DNA from: JALOKP01 sp963800865
GTDB lineage: Bacteria > Acidobacteriota > Polarisedimenticolia > J045
Assembly (NCBI GenBank): GCA_963800865.1
Contig: CAWDCL010000004.1
Location: 1,302,001-1,366,000, forward strand
Length of the DNA: 64,000 bases
Reading direction: 5' to 3'
Positions 46,262-56,313 of this stretch are shown here, piece after piece. Every line of letters begins with the position of its first letter. Position 1 is the stretch's first letter. Below the pieces are notes generated by a model that worked only from the letters and a program-made list of their open reading frames with translations, had not been told where the DNA came from and searched no databases. Made by a program: the position numbers and the translations under genes.

Positions 46262-49207
46262 CTAGTCCAGTTGGGGGACCGGCTCGTGGCGCTCTGCCGC
46301 GGCTCCCTCCGTCGCGCCCGTCCAGCGCGCGACGGCGGCCAGCAGCGCGTCGCGCTCGATCGGCTTGGTCAGGTAGTCGTTCATGCCCGCGGCCAGGCAA
46401 GCCTCTCGATCGGAGACCTGCGCGTGGGCCGTCAAGGCCACCACCGGAAGCGTCGCCCAGCGCGGTTCGCGGCGCAGCCGCACCGTGGCCTCGATCCCGT
46501 CCATCACCGGCATCTGGACGTCCATCAGCACGAGGCTCGGGTCGGCGTCGGTCAGCCGCGCCAGCGCGTCGGCGCCGTTGTCGGCGGCGACGACCCGGTA
46601 GCCCGCCCGTTCCAGGATCGTCGTGACGAGGCGGCGGTTCACGGGATTGTCCTCGACCACGAGCACCGGGCCTTCGCGGCGGCGCTCCGGCGTCGAGGAT
46701 TCCACGGCCGGCGCGATCGTGGCCAACACGCGTGCGCTCAGTTCGGCCGAAGAAAACGGAACGACGAGCGGCGGCGCAGAACCGGCCGGCGCGTGGGTGG
46801 GGGCCGATGCCGGGACGATCGGGATCAGGCGCGCCGGCGTGGCGGCGCCCGAGAGCCACGCCATGCAGAGCGCCTGCGTCTCCGGCGCCGCGAGCAGTGC
46901 GTCGTCGATCAGCACCACCGCGAAGAGGCTGCCGTCGCGGCGCGCGTCGAACGCGGCCCGCGCGGCCTCGCCGGGATGCGCCGCGGCGCGGGCCCGCATT
47001 CCCAGGGTCAGGAGCGCCTCGGCGAGGCTGGCCCGCACCGCGGCGCTCGGGTGGACCACCAGGGCGGCCCGTCCGACCAGGGAGTCGCACGGCGCCGGGA
47101 CCGAGGCGCGCGGCCCGGGCATCACCCCCAGCACGAACCGGAAGGTCGCCCCCTCGCCCGGCGGACTCTCGACCTCGAGTCGGCCGCCGAGAGCGCCGGC
47201 GATCTGTCGCGACAGCGCGAGACCGATCCCGGTCCCGCCCTGCGGGCGGGTACGCGAGGCGTCGGCCTGGCGGAACGGCTCGAAGATCTCGTCGTGCCAC
47301 TCCTCCGGGATCCCCGGGCCGGTGTCGCGCACGGCGAGGACCAGCTCGAACCCGCCGCCCGGCTGGGCCGCGCCGGGCTGGGCGAGGATCTCGACCTCTC
47401 CCGCCGGCGTGAACTTGATCGCGTTGCCGACGAGTTGCTCGAGCACGCGGCGCACCCGCCCGGCGTCGAGCAGGATCGGTTGCGGGAGGTCGCGCCGGAC
47501 GACCGTGGCGAGCGTCAGCCCCTTGGCGCGGGCGCGGGGAGCGAGGTGCGACGCCACGTCGTGGACCAGCGCGCCGACGTCGGTCGAGACCTGCGACAGC
47601 TCGAGCTGGCCGGCCTCCAGGCGCGAGAAGTCGAGCACGTCGTCGACGATCTGGAGCAGGTCGCGGGCGCAGCGCCGGATCGTCTCGACCTGCTCCCTCA
47701 CCGCCGGCGCGAGCTCGTGCTCGAGCGTCAACTCGGCCATCCCGAGCACGCCGTTCAGGGGGGTCCGGATCTCGTGGCTGACGTTGGCCAGGAAGAGGTT
47801 CTTGGCCTCGCTCGCGGCTTCTGCCGCGCGGCGCGCATGTTCGATCGTCGAGACGTCGCGCACCAGCATGACGCTCGCCGCGCGGCCGTGCACCGCGGCC
47901 TGGGCGACGCTGGCCTCGGCCTCGAGCAGCCGGCCGCTGGTGTGGCGGAAGGCCAGGAAGCGCGAGCCGCCGGGGCCCGGGTCGAGCGCCGCGCGGACCG
48001 TCTCCGCGGGAGTCTGCCCGGGGGCCGTGGCCAGCAGGTCCGCCAGCGGGGTGCCGACGAGGCGGTCGTGCGCCCGCCCCAGCCAGGCCCCGGCGAACGG
48101 GTTCGCGTCGAGCACCGTGCCTTCGCCGGGCGCAACCACCAGGATCGCCTCGGGTGCGGCCTCGACGATCGAGGCCACCGCGCGCTCGCTCTCCTCGAGC
48201 TCGCGGCCGCGACGGTCCGCGACCTCGCGCAGCGAACGCTGGCGCCGCTCTGCCCCGTCGAAGAACCAGCCGCCGAGCAGTGCGAGGGCGACTCCGAGTT
48301 GAAGCACGAGCATCGGGCCGAAGCCGACCAGCCCGCCGTCGAGTCCGGCAGAAGCCCAGGCGGCCAGCCGGAGGCGCTGCCCGCCGGCCTCGATCTCCGC
48401 GACGTGCACGGTCGGGGGCGAGGGCTTTCCGGCACCGTCGTCGTACACCGGCTCGTTGCCCCGTTCCCCGGGCACCTCGATCCGGCAGCCGAGCAGCCGC
48501 GGGTGCTGCGCGATGGCCGCGCGCAGGACGGCGGTCGGGTCGACGACGACCGCGACGAGCCGCGGGCGCGACTCCGGGCCGCTCCCCGCGCGCATGACGA
48601 TCATGCTGCGCCGCGCACCGTCGAGGTCGGAGAAGAGCGACGACGCTCGCGGGCCGCCCGTGCGCGCGGCGTCGTCGAGGAGCGATCGCAGCGCGGGGCC
48701 GGCGAGCCGGTCGTCCCCTTCCTGCCATCCCGGGCGGCCGGACCCGGCGCGTACGACCCGGTACGCGGCGCGGCCGCCTGCCGGTCCCGGCTCGAGCAGC
48801 ACCACGTCCAGGACGCCGGGCGAGGCCGCACTCGCCGAGCGAGCGATCCGCGCCACCAGCTCGGCGGGCGGGGCCGGAGTCCCGGACAGCGAGGCCGCGG
48901 CCAGCCGCGCGACCTGCTCCGGCCCGGCGAGCGCGGCGACGACGTCGCGGGCGAGGTCCTCGGCCTCGCGCCGCAACCGGCGCTGCTGCTCTTCGCGCGC
49001 CCAGCCGCGCGCCGCACCGAAGGCCAGGGCGGTGACGGCGACGCCCGCCAGCGCGGCAGCCAGTCCCCAGCGCGTGAGCGGGCCGCCCGCCCCGCGACGC
49101 GCGCGGAAAACGGTCGCGAGGCCGATCGCGATCGCGATCGCCGCGAGCCCTGGCCCGAACCACTCCACGTCCAAAAGGTAGGCTCCGCGCCCGCCCGGGC
49201 GCCGCAA
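46262..49207 (-). CDS. membrane hybrid sensor histidine kinase with two receiver modules
   Basis: About 970-981 residues. Two membrane segments (about 18-34 and 298-316) flank a periplasmic CHASE-like domain. Then come a PAS domain (about 345-450), the H-box NVSHEIRTPLNG with His478, N-box VGNAIKFTPAG, G1 DTGPGIP and G2 GTGIGLALS. The first receiver-like part (from about 700) lacks a proper phospho-acceptor Asp (VVLIDDALL), the second is complete with Asp896 (LMDVQMPVMDG) and Lys in LTKPIE. The start codon is unclear: TTG 49207, TTG 49174 or GTG 49165. It stands before mscS-type gene in one operon. Confidence 0.9.
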   Translation of the reverse strand: MRRPGGRGAYLLDVEWFGPGLAAIAIAIGLATVFRARRGAGGPLTRWGLAAALAGVAVTALAFGAARGWAREEQQRRLRREAEDLARDVVAALAGPEQVARLAAASLSGTPAPPAELVARIARSASAASPGVLDVVLLEPGPAGGRAAYRVVRAGSGRPGWQEGDDRLAGPALRSLLDDAARTGGPRASSLFSDLDGARRSMIVMRAGSGPESRPRLVAVVVDPTAVLRAAIAQHPRLLGCRIEVPGERGNEPVYDDGAGKPSPPTVHVAEIEAGGQRLRLAAWASAGLDGGLVGFGPMLVLQLGVALALLGGWFFDGAERRQRSLREVADRRGRELEESERAVASIVEAAPEAILVVAPGEGTVLDANPFAGAWLGRAHDRLVGTPLADLLATAPGQTPAETVRAALDPGPGGSRFLAFRHTSGRLLEAEASVAQAAVHGRAASVMLVRDVSTIEHARRAAEAASEAKNLFLANVSHEIRTPLNGVLGMAELTLEHELAPAVREQVETIRRCARDLLQIVDDVLDFSRLEAGQLELSQVSTDVGALVHDVASHLAPRARAKGLTLATVVRRDLPQPILLDAGRVRRVLEQLVGNAIKFTPAGEVEILAQPGAAQPGGGFELVLAVRDTGPGIPEEWHDEIFEPFRQADASRTRPQGGTGIGLALSRQIAGALGGRLEVESPPGEGATFRFVLGVMPGPRASVPAPCDSLVGRAALVVHPSAAVRASLAEALLTLGMRARAAAHPGEAARAAFDARRDGSLFAVVLIDDALLAAPETQALCMAWLSGAATPARLIPIVPASAPTHAPAGSAPPLVVPFSSAELSARVLATIAPAVESSTPERRREGPVLVVEDNPVNRRLVTTILERAGYRVVAADNGADALARLTDADPSLVLMDVQMPVMDGIEATVRLRREPRWATLPVVALTAHAQVSDREACLAAGMNDYLTKPIERDALLAAVARWTGATEGAAAERHEPVPQLD

Positions 49208-49262
49208 CCGAGTTTCCGGTCTACCTATCGGCCGGGAGCGGGGGAACTGCAGGGAGACGCGG

Positions 49263-52200
49263 TCAGGGACAGCCGGAGGCCGGGCCGTCCTGGACCAGGT
49301 AGAAGTACGAGGATCCGTCCCGAAGGACCGGGTGGCGCGCCTCCGGGGCGGCCGACTCCAGGGCCGAGGGGGTCGACCCGACGGTCGCGGGATCGTTCGA
49401 CCAGGGGAAGCGGTAGCGCACGGCGCCCGGGATCGGCGCGCAGCGCAGGACGACCTGCTCGCCGTCCGGCGAGCGGTCGACGGTCAGCCTCGCGGCCGCG
49501 AGCGACGCGGGATCGACGCTGCCGCAATCCCGAGCGGTCAGCGTGGCCGGAGCGGCCGAAGGCAGGCCGCACCCGCCCCCGGAGCGGGCGAGGACCTGGT
49601 AGAGGTGGTCACGGTTCGGCTCGGCGTCGTGGTCGTCGTAGCTTCGCGCGGAGGCGTCGACCGCGCCGACGAGCCGGCCGTCGCGCCAGATCTCGAAGGA
49701 CCCGGTCCCGCCGCCGCCCCAGTCGACGACTTCCCCCCACGTCAGGCGAACCCCGCCCGCGGAGGCAGGGTCGAGGTCCTCCGCCGCCAGCAGGCCGCTG
49801 AACCGCGGGGGAGGCCAGCAGGCCCCGGCCGCGCAGGCCGAAGCGAGCCGCACACCGCTGACCGCGAGGTCGTCGATCACCGCGCCGCCGTCGGTGCCGC
49901 AGTCGCTCGACAGGTTGATCCGGAAGCGGACGGTGTGACCGGACCAGGACTGGAGGTTGAACTCGAACTTCCGCCAGCCCGAAATCGTCCCCGAGGCCGG
50001 GCCCGTGATGCAGCCCTGCGTCGGCGGGTAGTCGCAGCCGTTGATCCACGCCCCGGCGCCGCCCCCATCGCCGGAGCAAGGGGGTGGGGTGGTGTTGGCG
50101 AAGGTATTCGGGTAGCCGCCGATCGGGGCGATCGGCGCGAACGGCCCGCCGTCGGCCGACAGCTCGACGACCATTCCGTCCCACTTGTGCTCGATGCTGT
50201 AGTCGGCGAAGAACGAGAGCCGCGGCGAGGCCGCGGCGTCGAGCGGCAGCTCGGGACCCACGAGCCCGAAGCAGGCCAGCGGCGGGTAGCGTCCGGTGCC
50301 GAGCGGCTCGTCGTCCGACCAGTAGGACCAGTTGCCGCCGTGGTGCAGCGCGATCGGGCTGCGCGACCAGGCGGCACCGGCCCCGGTCTCGTCGTCGGTC
50401 GTCTCGCTGGTCATTTTCGCCGGCCGGGCGTCGCCGGCGTCGTCGATCCAGGTCCCTGTCTGCCGCGTGCCGCCGGCGCGGACCGTGGCCCGGCTGCCCG
50501 GTCCTTCGAGCCCGGTCGCGGCGTCGACGGCGCGCACTTCGTAGGTCCAGCTGTCTCCGGCCGGCTCGCCCAGCCCATCCCAGCCGGTGGTGAGGGCGGA
50601 ATCGGCGAAGGCGGTGGCGGAGGTCTCGGACCGGAGGGTGGCGGGGCCGGGGACGAACGCCGGGTCGGTCGAGCGGTAGACGCGGTAGGTGACCGCGCCC
50701 CCGCACGGAGCGGCGACGGCGCTCCAGGCGAGTCCGACGCCGCACTCCGCGGACTCGGCATCCCCGGCCGCCAGCGTGGCGGGCGCGGCGGGCGCGGTGC
50801 GGCAGGTCGCCGAGGAAACGAGGGGATTCGAGGCGGCTGCCGGCGCCGCGCAGAGCCCCGACGCGTCGAGTGCCTCGACCTCGTAAGTGAAGGGTCCGGC
50901 ACCCGCCGGGCGATCGAGCAGGGCGCCGTCGGATCCGGCGACCCGGGCCACGAACCGCCGCACGGCGCCTTCGGTGCGCCAGACGTCGTAGTGATGCGCG
51001 CCGGCAGACCGGTTCCAGCCGACCACGACGGCGTCGCCGACGACACTGGCGCTGACGCCGGTCGGTGCCGCGGGGGCGCTGCAGGCCGGCGCGCAGACCG
51101 TCACGTCCGCGCTGCGACGGATGTTCTCCCAGGTCAGTTCGACGTCGTCGAGCCGCCAGCGGATCTCGTCGCCGCTGCTGCTCGTGCAGGACACGGCACC
51201 GTCGGCCGAGTCGGCGATGTCGGCCCGGAACAGGAGCTGCAGCGTGGTCGCGTCGGCCGCCGGGGGGAGCGTCCATTCCGTGACCCGCGACGGGTCGAGG
51301 TCGGCGGTCAGGTTGGTCCCGTCGGCCGAACGGTCGCGATAGTAGCCGGAGGGACGCGTGCGGCCGTCGCGGTTGGTGAAGACCTCGACCAGGGTCCTTT
51401 CGCAGGGCTTGCCGTCCTCGTTCATCTTGAGGTGGAAGCTCTCGCGGAAGCGAATGCGCTTGAGGATGGTGGTCGTTCCCGCGTCGCCGGTGACGACCGA
51501 CGGGCTGACCAGGCGGTGGTTCACCTTCGACGCCGTGCTGAGCAGCTGGCCCGAGCAGGACGGGATCAGCGCCTGCCGCGAGCCGAAGCACGGCCCGATG
51601 TTCCAGGTCGGCTCGGTGGTGCTGCAGTTCCTGTTGACGTCGAACCAGTACCAGGCTCCCGGGGTCGGCGCGGGGTCGCCGTCGTAGCACTCGCCGGAGC
51701 TGCTGGTGAAGTTCTCGGTCCAGGCTCCCGGGGTGCGGGCCTCGTCGGTCTCGAGCGCGAGCGTCACCGGCACCACGCGCGGCTCCGTCCAGCCGTCGGC
51801 GCGGACGACCAGCTCGAGCGTCGCCATCGACTCGGCCGCGCCGTCGCGCAGCGAGACCTCGAACGGAACGGCGACGGGGGCCGATCCGCCCGCCGCGAGG
51901 TCGCCGAAGGAACCCTCGGCGGTGGCGACGTAGAGCCGCGGGTCGGTCGAACGCAGCGTGGCGGTCACGCCGCGCAGGTCGGCCGGTCCGGGGTTCACGA
52001 GCGTCACCGAGAGCGCGCCCGTCTCGCCGGCGTCGAGGAAGCTGTCCCCGTCACAGCCGCCCGCGAACGAGGGCGGGGCGGCGGCCAGGTCCTGCCCGCA
52101 GCCGGCCAGCGCCCGGGCGGTGGCGGCGTGCGCCGGGCTCACGTCCTGGTAGACCGCGCTCAACTCGTCGCCGCTGGCCAGTTCGAGCCGGCCGTTGCCG

Positions 52201-55106
52201 AGAACGATCGGCAGGCCCGAGACCAGCGCGACGCCGCCGGAGTAGCGCCCCCCGCCGAGCGCGGAGAGGGTCGTGGTCTCCTCGTCCCCCGAAGAGGTCC
52301 GCACCGTCACGACGATCGAGGCGCCGGCGTCCGCATCGAGCGCCTCCAGCCCCGCCACGCCGTCGCAGCCGAAGCGGGGGCGGGCGAAACGCAGCGTTCC
52401 GCCCGCGGAGGAAACCGGCCCGACGGCGACGACCGCGAAATCCTGTCGCGCGCCGCCGTCGACGAACGGCGTGCCGGGGACGCTCTCCCCGACGACCTCG
52501 ATGCGCCACACGCCGGCCGGTGCGCCGCCGACCGGCAGCCGCACCACCTCGACGTTGTCGTTGTCGTTCGCCGGGAACGCGTTCGGCGCCGTCGCCTCGC
52601 GTGTCGCCGCGCTGCGGTCGCGGGCGGCCCACGCGTTGCCGCGGTAGAGCGTGCCGTTCGGCGCCGTGACGACGAGGTCGAGGTTGTTGACGAGGTAGGA
52701 GGGGGAGGCGACCAGGGCCGGCGGATCGGGCCAGGTCAGCACGATCTTCAACTCCTCGGCGCGACCGTCCAGGTAGACTTCGCTGGACCAGCGCTCGCCG
52801 GTCGAGATCCCGCGGTCGCGCGGCACGTCCCAGACCGCGAGGCCGCGCGCGTCGCCGCCGAAGAAGAGCGCATCGTCGAGCTCGAGCCGGCCCCAGCCCT
52901 GCTCGTTCGTCGGCGCGTCGTCCTGCAGCAGCGAGAGGTTGCAGTCGCGGTCGCCGGCGCAGGTGAGGTTCGACTTCCCGCTGCACGTCCAGCAGTCGGC
53001 GTCCTCGGCGCAGGCGCCGAAGCTGTCCCGGCACAGGCCCACCGACAGGTCGCAGGTGTCGATCAGGCAGGGCCCGTAGTCGGCGCCCCCGCGCCCGGTC
53101 ATGTTGCGCGCGCCGGCCAGCAGCGTCGCCTTGAGCAGCGCCGCGGAGGGCAGGAGCGCGTCGGCAGGCCGCGCCGCCCCGGAGGGGTAGAACCCCTTGC
53201 GGAAGTACTCGCGCACCAGCGCGGCGTAGCCCGCGACCAGCGGCGCGGCGAACGAGGTGCCGTTCACCTCGAAGGTCGAGCAGGTGCGGCCGACTTCCTT
53301 GCGGTCCGAGGTGCCGGTCACGAGCGCGCGCCCCGACATCACGATGTCGGGCTTCAGCCGCCCGTCCGTCGTCGGCCCGCGCGACGAGAACTCGGCGACG
53401 TTCTCCGGGTCGAGCGCCTTGGTCGGGTCGGGATCGGCCTGGATCCGCGCGTCCGACGCGCCGACGGTGAGCACGTTCTTGGCCGTGCCCGGGGAGGCGA
53501 GCGAGCCGGCGTAGGGCCCGCTGTTTCCGGCGCTGAAGACGATCAGGAAGTCGGGGTGGTTCCACGCCATCCGGTCGGTGAAGAAGGCCAGCGTGTCGTA
53601 CTGGTTCCGCGCCACGCCCCACGAGTTGGTCGAGATCCGGGCGCCGGCGTCGCGCATCTGCTCGAACATCCGGTCGACGATCAGTGGGACCGGCAGCCCG
53701 AGCCCGACCAGCCGCCCCTGGTCGTCGCCGAGGTCCTCGACCACCAGTTTCGCCAGCGGGGCGACCCCGTCCCCGGGATCGTGGTGCGGGCCGAGCGGGT
53801 TCGCCTCGGTCGCCGGATTGGTCGGGTCGTCGCCGGCCGCCGAGACCGCGGTCCAGGTCCCGTGCGGATCGCCCGAACGCACGTCGTACGCGGTGGCCGT
53901 GGCCTGGAACGAGCCGAGCAGGTTGTAGGCGACGATCTTGCGCCGCGAGAGGTCGACCGGGATCGGGCCGGCCAGTGCGCCGTCGGCGGGAACGCTCGAG
54001 ACCGGCGGCAGCCCGTGCAGGTCGTCGATCGTCCAGCAGGCGTCGGGATCGACGCCGCTGTCGGCGATCCCGATGATCTCTCCGTCTCCGAGGAGTCCCC
54101 GCTTCCAGACCGTCGCGGACTTGGAGTAGTTGCGCTTCCAGAAGCGGTCGTAGGACTGGCCGATCCAGACCGCGTCGTCGTTGAACAGCTCCACCGCACC
54201 GCTGGGCTCGAGCGCCACCACCTCGTCGAGCGCCGCGACGCGCGCGAGCGCGACGCGCAGGCCCGAGCGCGGAACCGAGAGCGCGAGCAGCGCGATCGGC
54301 CCGTCGCCGGCGATGCCGTCGAGGACGAGGCCCGGGAAGGCCGCCGCGACGTCGCGCGCGAGGTCCTCCGCGGTCCGCCCCGGCCCGAGCAGCGCGAGCG
54401 CGTGGACCCGGAACGCGTCGAGCCCCTCGCCCGGCAGCGCACCCCGGGTCGGCCGCCCGGCCGCGATCCGCGCGAGCGAGCGATCGTACTTGTAGCCGGG
54501 GCGGTAGCGGCCCACCCAGCGCACCCCGGGCAGGCCCGCCGCCCGCCCGAGCCCGACGGCGTCGGCCCGCACCAGGTACGCTTCGCGCGGCACGGCGAAG
54601 AGCGGCTCGACCCCGGCTTCGGCCAGCGCGGCCCGCTCCGCCGGCCCGGGGGGGTCCGCGAACTGGACCAGGGCAAGCCGCGGCGCGGCCGAGGACAGGT
54701 CGTCGAACCCCTCGGGCTCGGGGGCGATCGCCGAGAGGTCCGGCTCCCCGTCCGCGAGCGGTTCGAAGGCGGTGGAATCGAACAGGATCGCGTGGGGCCG
54801 GGCGAGCAGTTCATCCGGAGATGGGTCCGCCTCGCGACCGCCCGCGGTGCCCAGCCCGAGCAGGAGCGGGCCCCTCCAGCGGCCGGGAAGCGGCGCGTCG
54901 GCTGCCGGAACGGCCCCCTCGTCACCAGCCGGCGGGCCGGCCGGCGAGCCGGCCGGCGATGGAACAGGCGGGACGAAGGGCCCCCGGTAGGGCGCGGGCG
55001 GACGCGATGCGTCGCCGGCGAGTGCCGGAACGGCGGCGGCTGCCGAAAACAGGCCCGCGATAATAAAAAGGCGGGCCCGCCCGGCGCCCGCGATCCTGCC
55101 TGCCAT
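49263..55106 (-). CDS. very large exported subtilisin-like peptidase (S8)
   Basis: A 1,947-residue secreted protein. Signal peptide (about 1-31), a long pro-region, then the S8 catalytic domain with Asp349 (GIADSGVD), His415 (DPHGTWTA, where GHGTHVAG is usual), Asn528 (FSAGNSGP) and Ser618 (NGTSFAAPLVAG). A Cys-rich insert (CSVGLCRDSFGACAEDADCWTCSGKSNLTCAGDRDC region) follows. The C-terminal half holds proline- and glycine-rich beta domains, at least two fibronectin-III-like (APTGVSASVVGDAVVVGWNRS) and jelly-roll-like ones (GWRKFEFNLQSWSGHTVRFRI). It ends with SSYFYLVQDGP, seen at the end of many such exported proteins. I placed the start at ATG 55106; no good ribosome site is seen. Confidence 0.9.
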   Translation of the reverse strand: MAGRIAGAGRARLFIIAGLFSAAAAVPALAGDASRPPAPYRGPFVPPVPSPAGSPAGPPAGDEGAVPAADAPLPGRWRGPLLLGLGTAGGREADPSPDELLARPHAILFDSTAFEPLADGEPDLSAIAPEPEGFDDLSSAAPRLALVQFADPPGPAERAALAEAGVEPLFAVPREAYLVRADAVGLGRAAGLPGVRWVGRYRPGYKYDRSLARIAAGRPTRGALPGEGLDAFRVHALALLGPGRTAEDLARDVAAAFPGLVLDGIAGDGPIALLALSVPRSGLRVALARVAALDEVVALEPSGAVELFNDDAVWIGQSYDRFWKRNYSKSATVWKRGLLGDGEIIGIADSGVDPDACWTIDDLHGLPPVSSVPADGALAGPIPVDLSRRKIVAYNLLGSFQATATAYDVRSGDPHGTWTAVSAAGDDPTNPATEANPLGPHHDPGDGVAPLAKLVVEDLGDDQGRLVGLGLPVPLIVDRMFEQMRDAGARISTNSWGVARNQYDTLAFFTDRMAWNHPDFLIVFSAGNSGPYAGSLASPGTAKNVLTVGASDARIQADPDPTKALDPENVAEFSSRGPTTDGRLKPDIVMSGRALVTGTSDRKEVGRTCSTFEVNGTSFAAPLVAGYAALVREYFRKGFYPSGAARPADALLPSAALLKATLLAGARNMTGRGGADYGPCLIDTCDLSVGLCRDSFGACAEDADCWTCSGKSNLTCAGDRDCNLSLLQDDAPTNEQGWGRLELDDALFFGGDARGLAVWDVPRDRGISTGERWSSEVYLDGRAEELKIVLTWPDPPALVASPSYLVNNLDLVVTAPNGTLYRGNAWAARDRSAATREATAPNAFPANDNDNVEVVRLPVGGAPAGVWRIEVVGESVPGTPFVDGGARQDFAVVAVGPVSSAGGTLRFARPRFGCDGVAGLEALDADAGASIVVTVRTSSGDEETTTLSALGGGRYSGGVALVSGLPIVLGNGRLELASGDELSAVYQDVSPAHAATARALAGCGQDLAAAPPSFAGGCDGDSFLDAGETGALSVTLVNPGPADLRGVTATLRSTDPRLYVATAEGSFGDLAAGGSAPVAVPFEVSLRDGAAESMATLELVVRADGWTEPRVVPVTLALETDEARTPGAWTENFTSSSGECYDGDPAPTPGAWYWFDVNRNCSTTEPTWNIGPCFGSRQALIPSCSGQLLSTASKVNHRLVSPSVVTGDAGTTTILKRIRFRESFHLKMNEDGKPCERTLVEVFTNRDGRTRPSGYYRDRSADGTNLTADLDPSRVTEWTLPPAADATTLQLLFRADIADSADGAVSCTSSSGDEIRWRLDDVELTWENIRRSADVTVCAPACSAPAAPTGVSASVVGDAVVVGWNRSAGAHHYDVWRTEGAVRRFVARVAGSDGALLDRPAGAGPFTYEVEALDASGLCAAPAAASNPLVSSATCRTAPAAPATLAAGDAESAECGVGLAWSAVAAPCGGAVTYRVYRSTDPAFVPGPATLRSETSATAFADSALTTGWDGLGEPAGDSWTYEVRAVDAATGLEGPGSRATVRAGGTRQTGTWIDDAGDARPAKMTSETTDDETGAGAAWSRSPIALHHGGNWSYWSDDEPLGTGRYPPLACFGLVGPELPLDAAASPRLSFFADYSIEHKWDGMVVELSADGGPFAPIAPIGGYPNTFANTTPPPCSGDGGGAGAWINGCDYPPTQGCITGPASGTISGWRKFEFNLQSWSGHTVRFRINLSSDCGTDGGAVIDDLAVSGVRLASACAAGACWPPPRFSGLLAAEDLDPASAGGVRLTWGEVVDWGGGGTGSFEIWRDGRLVGAVDASARSYDDHDAEPNRDHLYQVLARSGGGCGLPSAAPATLTARDCGSVDPASLAAARLTVDRSPDGEQVVLRCAPIPGAVRYRFPWSNDPATVGSTPSALESAAPEARHPVLRDGSSYFYLVQDGPASGCP

Positions 55107-55257
55107 GCCAAGCAAGTACCGTCACAGGGGCCGCAGCGCAAGTAAGGGAGCGGCCCGGCCCCGCGGCAGGCCCGGCTCCGGCCCGGGGCCGGGGCAGCCC
55201 GGGCACCCGCCGGACCGGGAGACGGGACGAACGGTCCCGGCCGGCGGCCGGTGAGCG

Positions 55258-55287
55258 TTGACACCCGTCGGGCGCGGCTCTTAGCAT
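55258..55287 (+). promoter_or_regulatory. ilvE promoter
   Basis: TTGACA (perfect), 18-base spacer, TAGCAT. Predicted start near 55294, giving a leader of about 87 bases. Confidence 0.7.
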
Positions 55288-55380
55288 CGACGGTGTTCCC
55301 CCCTGGTGTGCGTTTTCCCGGAACCCGCCGTCGACGAGCCGCGCTGTCGCGCCGCCGCACGGGGCGGTGGAGGCCTGCGC

Positions 55381-56307
55381 ATGGCGTTCGAAGGCGTCAG
55401 CTCGATCTGGATGAACGGCCGGATGGTTCCCTACGCGGAGGCCAACATCCACATCTGTTCCCACGTCATCCACTACGGCTCCTCGGTGTTCGAGGGGGCG
55501 CGCTGCTACAAGACGCCGAACGGCTCGTCGTGCTTCCGCCTGCGCGAGCACATCCACCGCCTGGTCGACTCGGCCAAGATCTACCGCATGCAGGGGGCCT
55601 TCACCGAGGACCAGCTGGTCGAGGCGTGCCTCGAGACGATCCGCGCCAACGGCTTCGAGGAGTGCTACATCCGGCCCGTGATCTACCGCGGTTACGGCAC
55701 GCTCGGCGTCAATCCGTCGAAGTGCCCGGTCGACACCGCCATCGTCGTCTGGTCGTGGGGTGCCTACCTGGGCGAAGAGGCCCTGTCCAAGGGTGTCGAC
55801 GTCACGATCTCGACCTGGAACCGGATGGCTCCGAACACGCTCCCCGCGCTCGCCAAGTGCGGCGCCAACTACATGAACTCGCAGCTGATCAACCTCGAGG
55901 CCCGGGCGCGCGGCTTCACCGAGGGGATCGCGCTCACGACCGACGGGCTGATCAGCGAGGGCTCCGGCGAGAACGTCTTCGTCGTCTGGCGCGGAAAGAT
56001 CTTCACCCCCGGCCTCCAATACTCGATCCTCGCCGGCATCACGCGCGACTCGGTGATCACGCTCGCGAAGGAGCTGGGCTACGAGGTCGTGGAGAGCGCC
56101 CTCCCGCGCGAGGCGCTCTACGTCGCGGACGAGGTCTTCTTCACCGGAACGGCGGCGGAGGTCACGCCGATCCGCTCGGTGGACGGTGTTTCGATCGGGA
56201 CCGGCACCCGGGGCGAGGTCACGCACCGCATCCAGGAGGCCTACTTCAACGAGGTGAAGGGGGCGAAGCCCCGGCACCCCGAGTGGCACCTGAGCGTCCG
56301 GCCGTAG
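55381..56307 (+). CDS. ilvE: branched-chain amino acid aminotransferase
   Basis: Transfers amino groups to the keto acids of Leu, Ile and Val. The 308-residue fold-type IV PLP enzyme shows WMNGRMVPYAEANIHI, HYGSSVFEGARCY, IYRGYGTLGVNP, the Schiff-base Lys in ALAKCGANYMNS, and EGSGENVFVV with FFTGTAAEVTPI. The ATG at 55381 follows GGTGGAGG. It stands alone, with an REC-like gene converging 6 bases after its stop. Confidence 0.96.
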   Translation: MAFEGVSSIWMNGRMVPYAEANIHICSHVIHYGSSVFEGARCYKTPNGSSCFRLREHIHRLVDSAKIYRMQGAFTEDQLVEACLETIRANGFEECYIRPVIYRGYGTLGVNPSKCPVDTAIVVWSWGAYLGEEALSKGVDVTISTWNRMAPNTLPALAKCGANYMNSQLINLEARARGFTEGIALTTDGLISEGSGENVFVVWRGKIFTPGLQYSILAGITRDSVITLAKELGYEVVESALPREALYVADEVFFTGTAAEVTPIRSVDGVSIGTGTRGEVTHRIQEAYFNEVKGAKPRHPEWHLSVRP

Positions 56308-56313
56308 GGGGGG

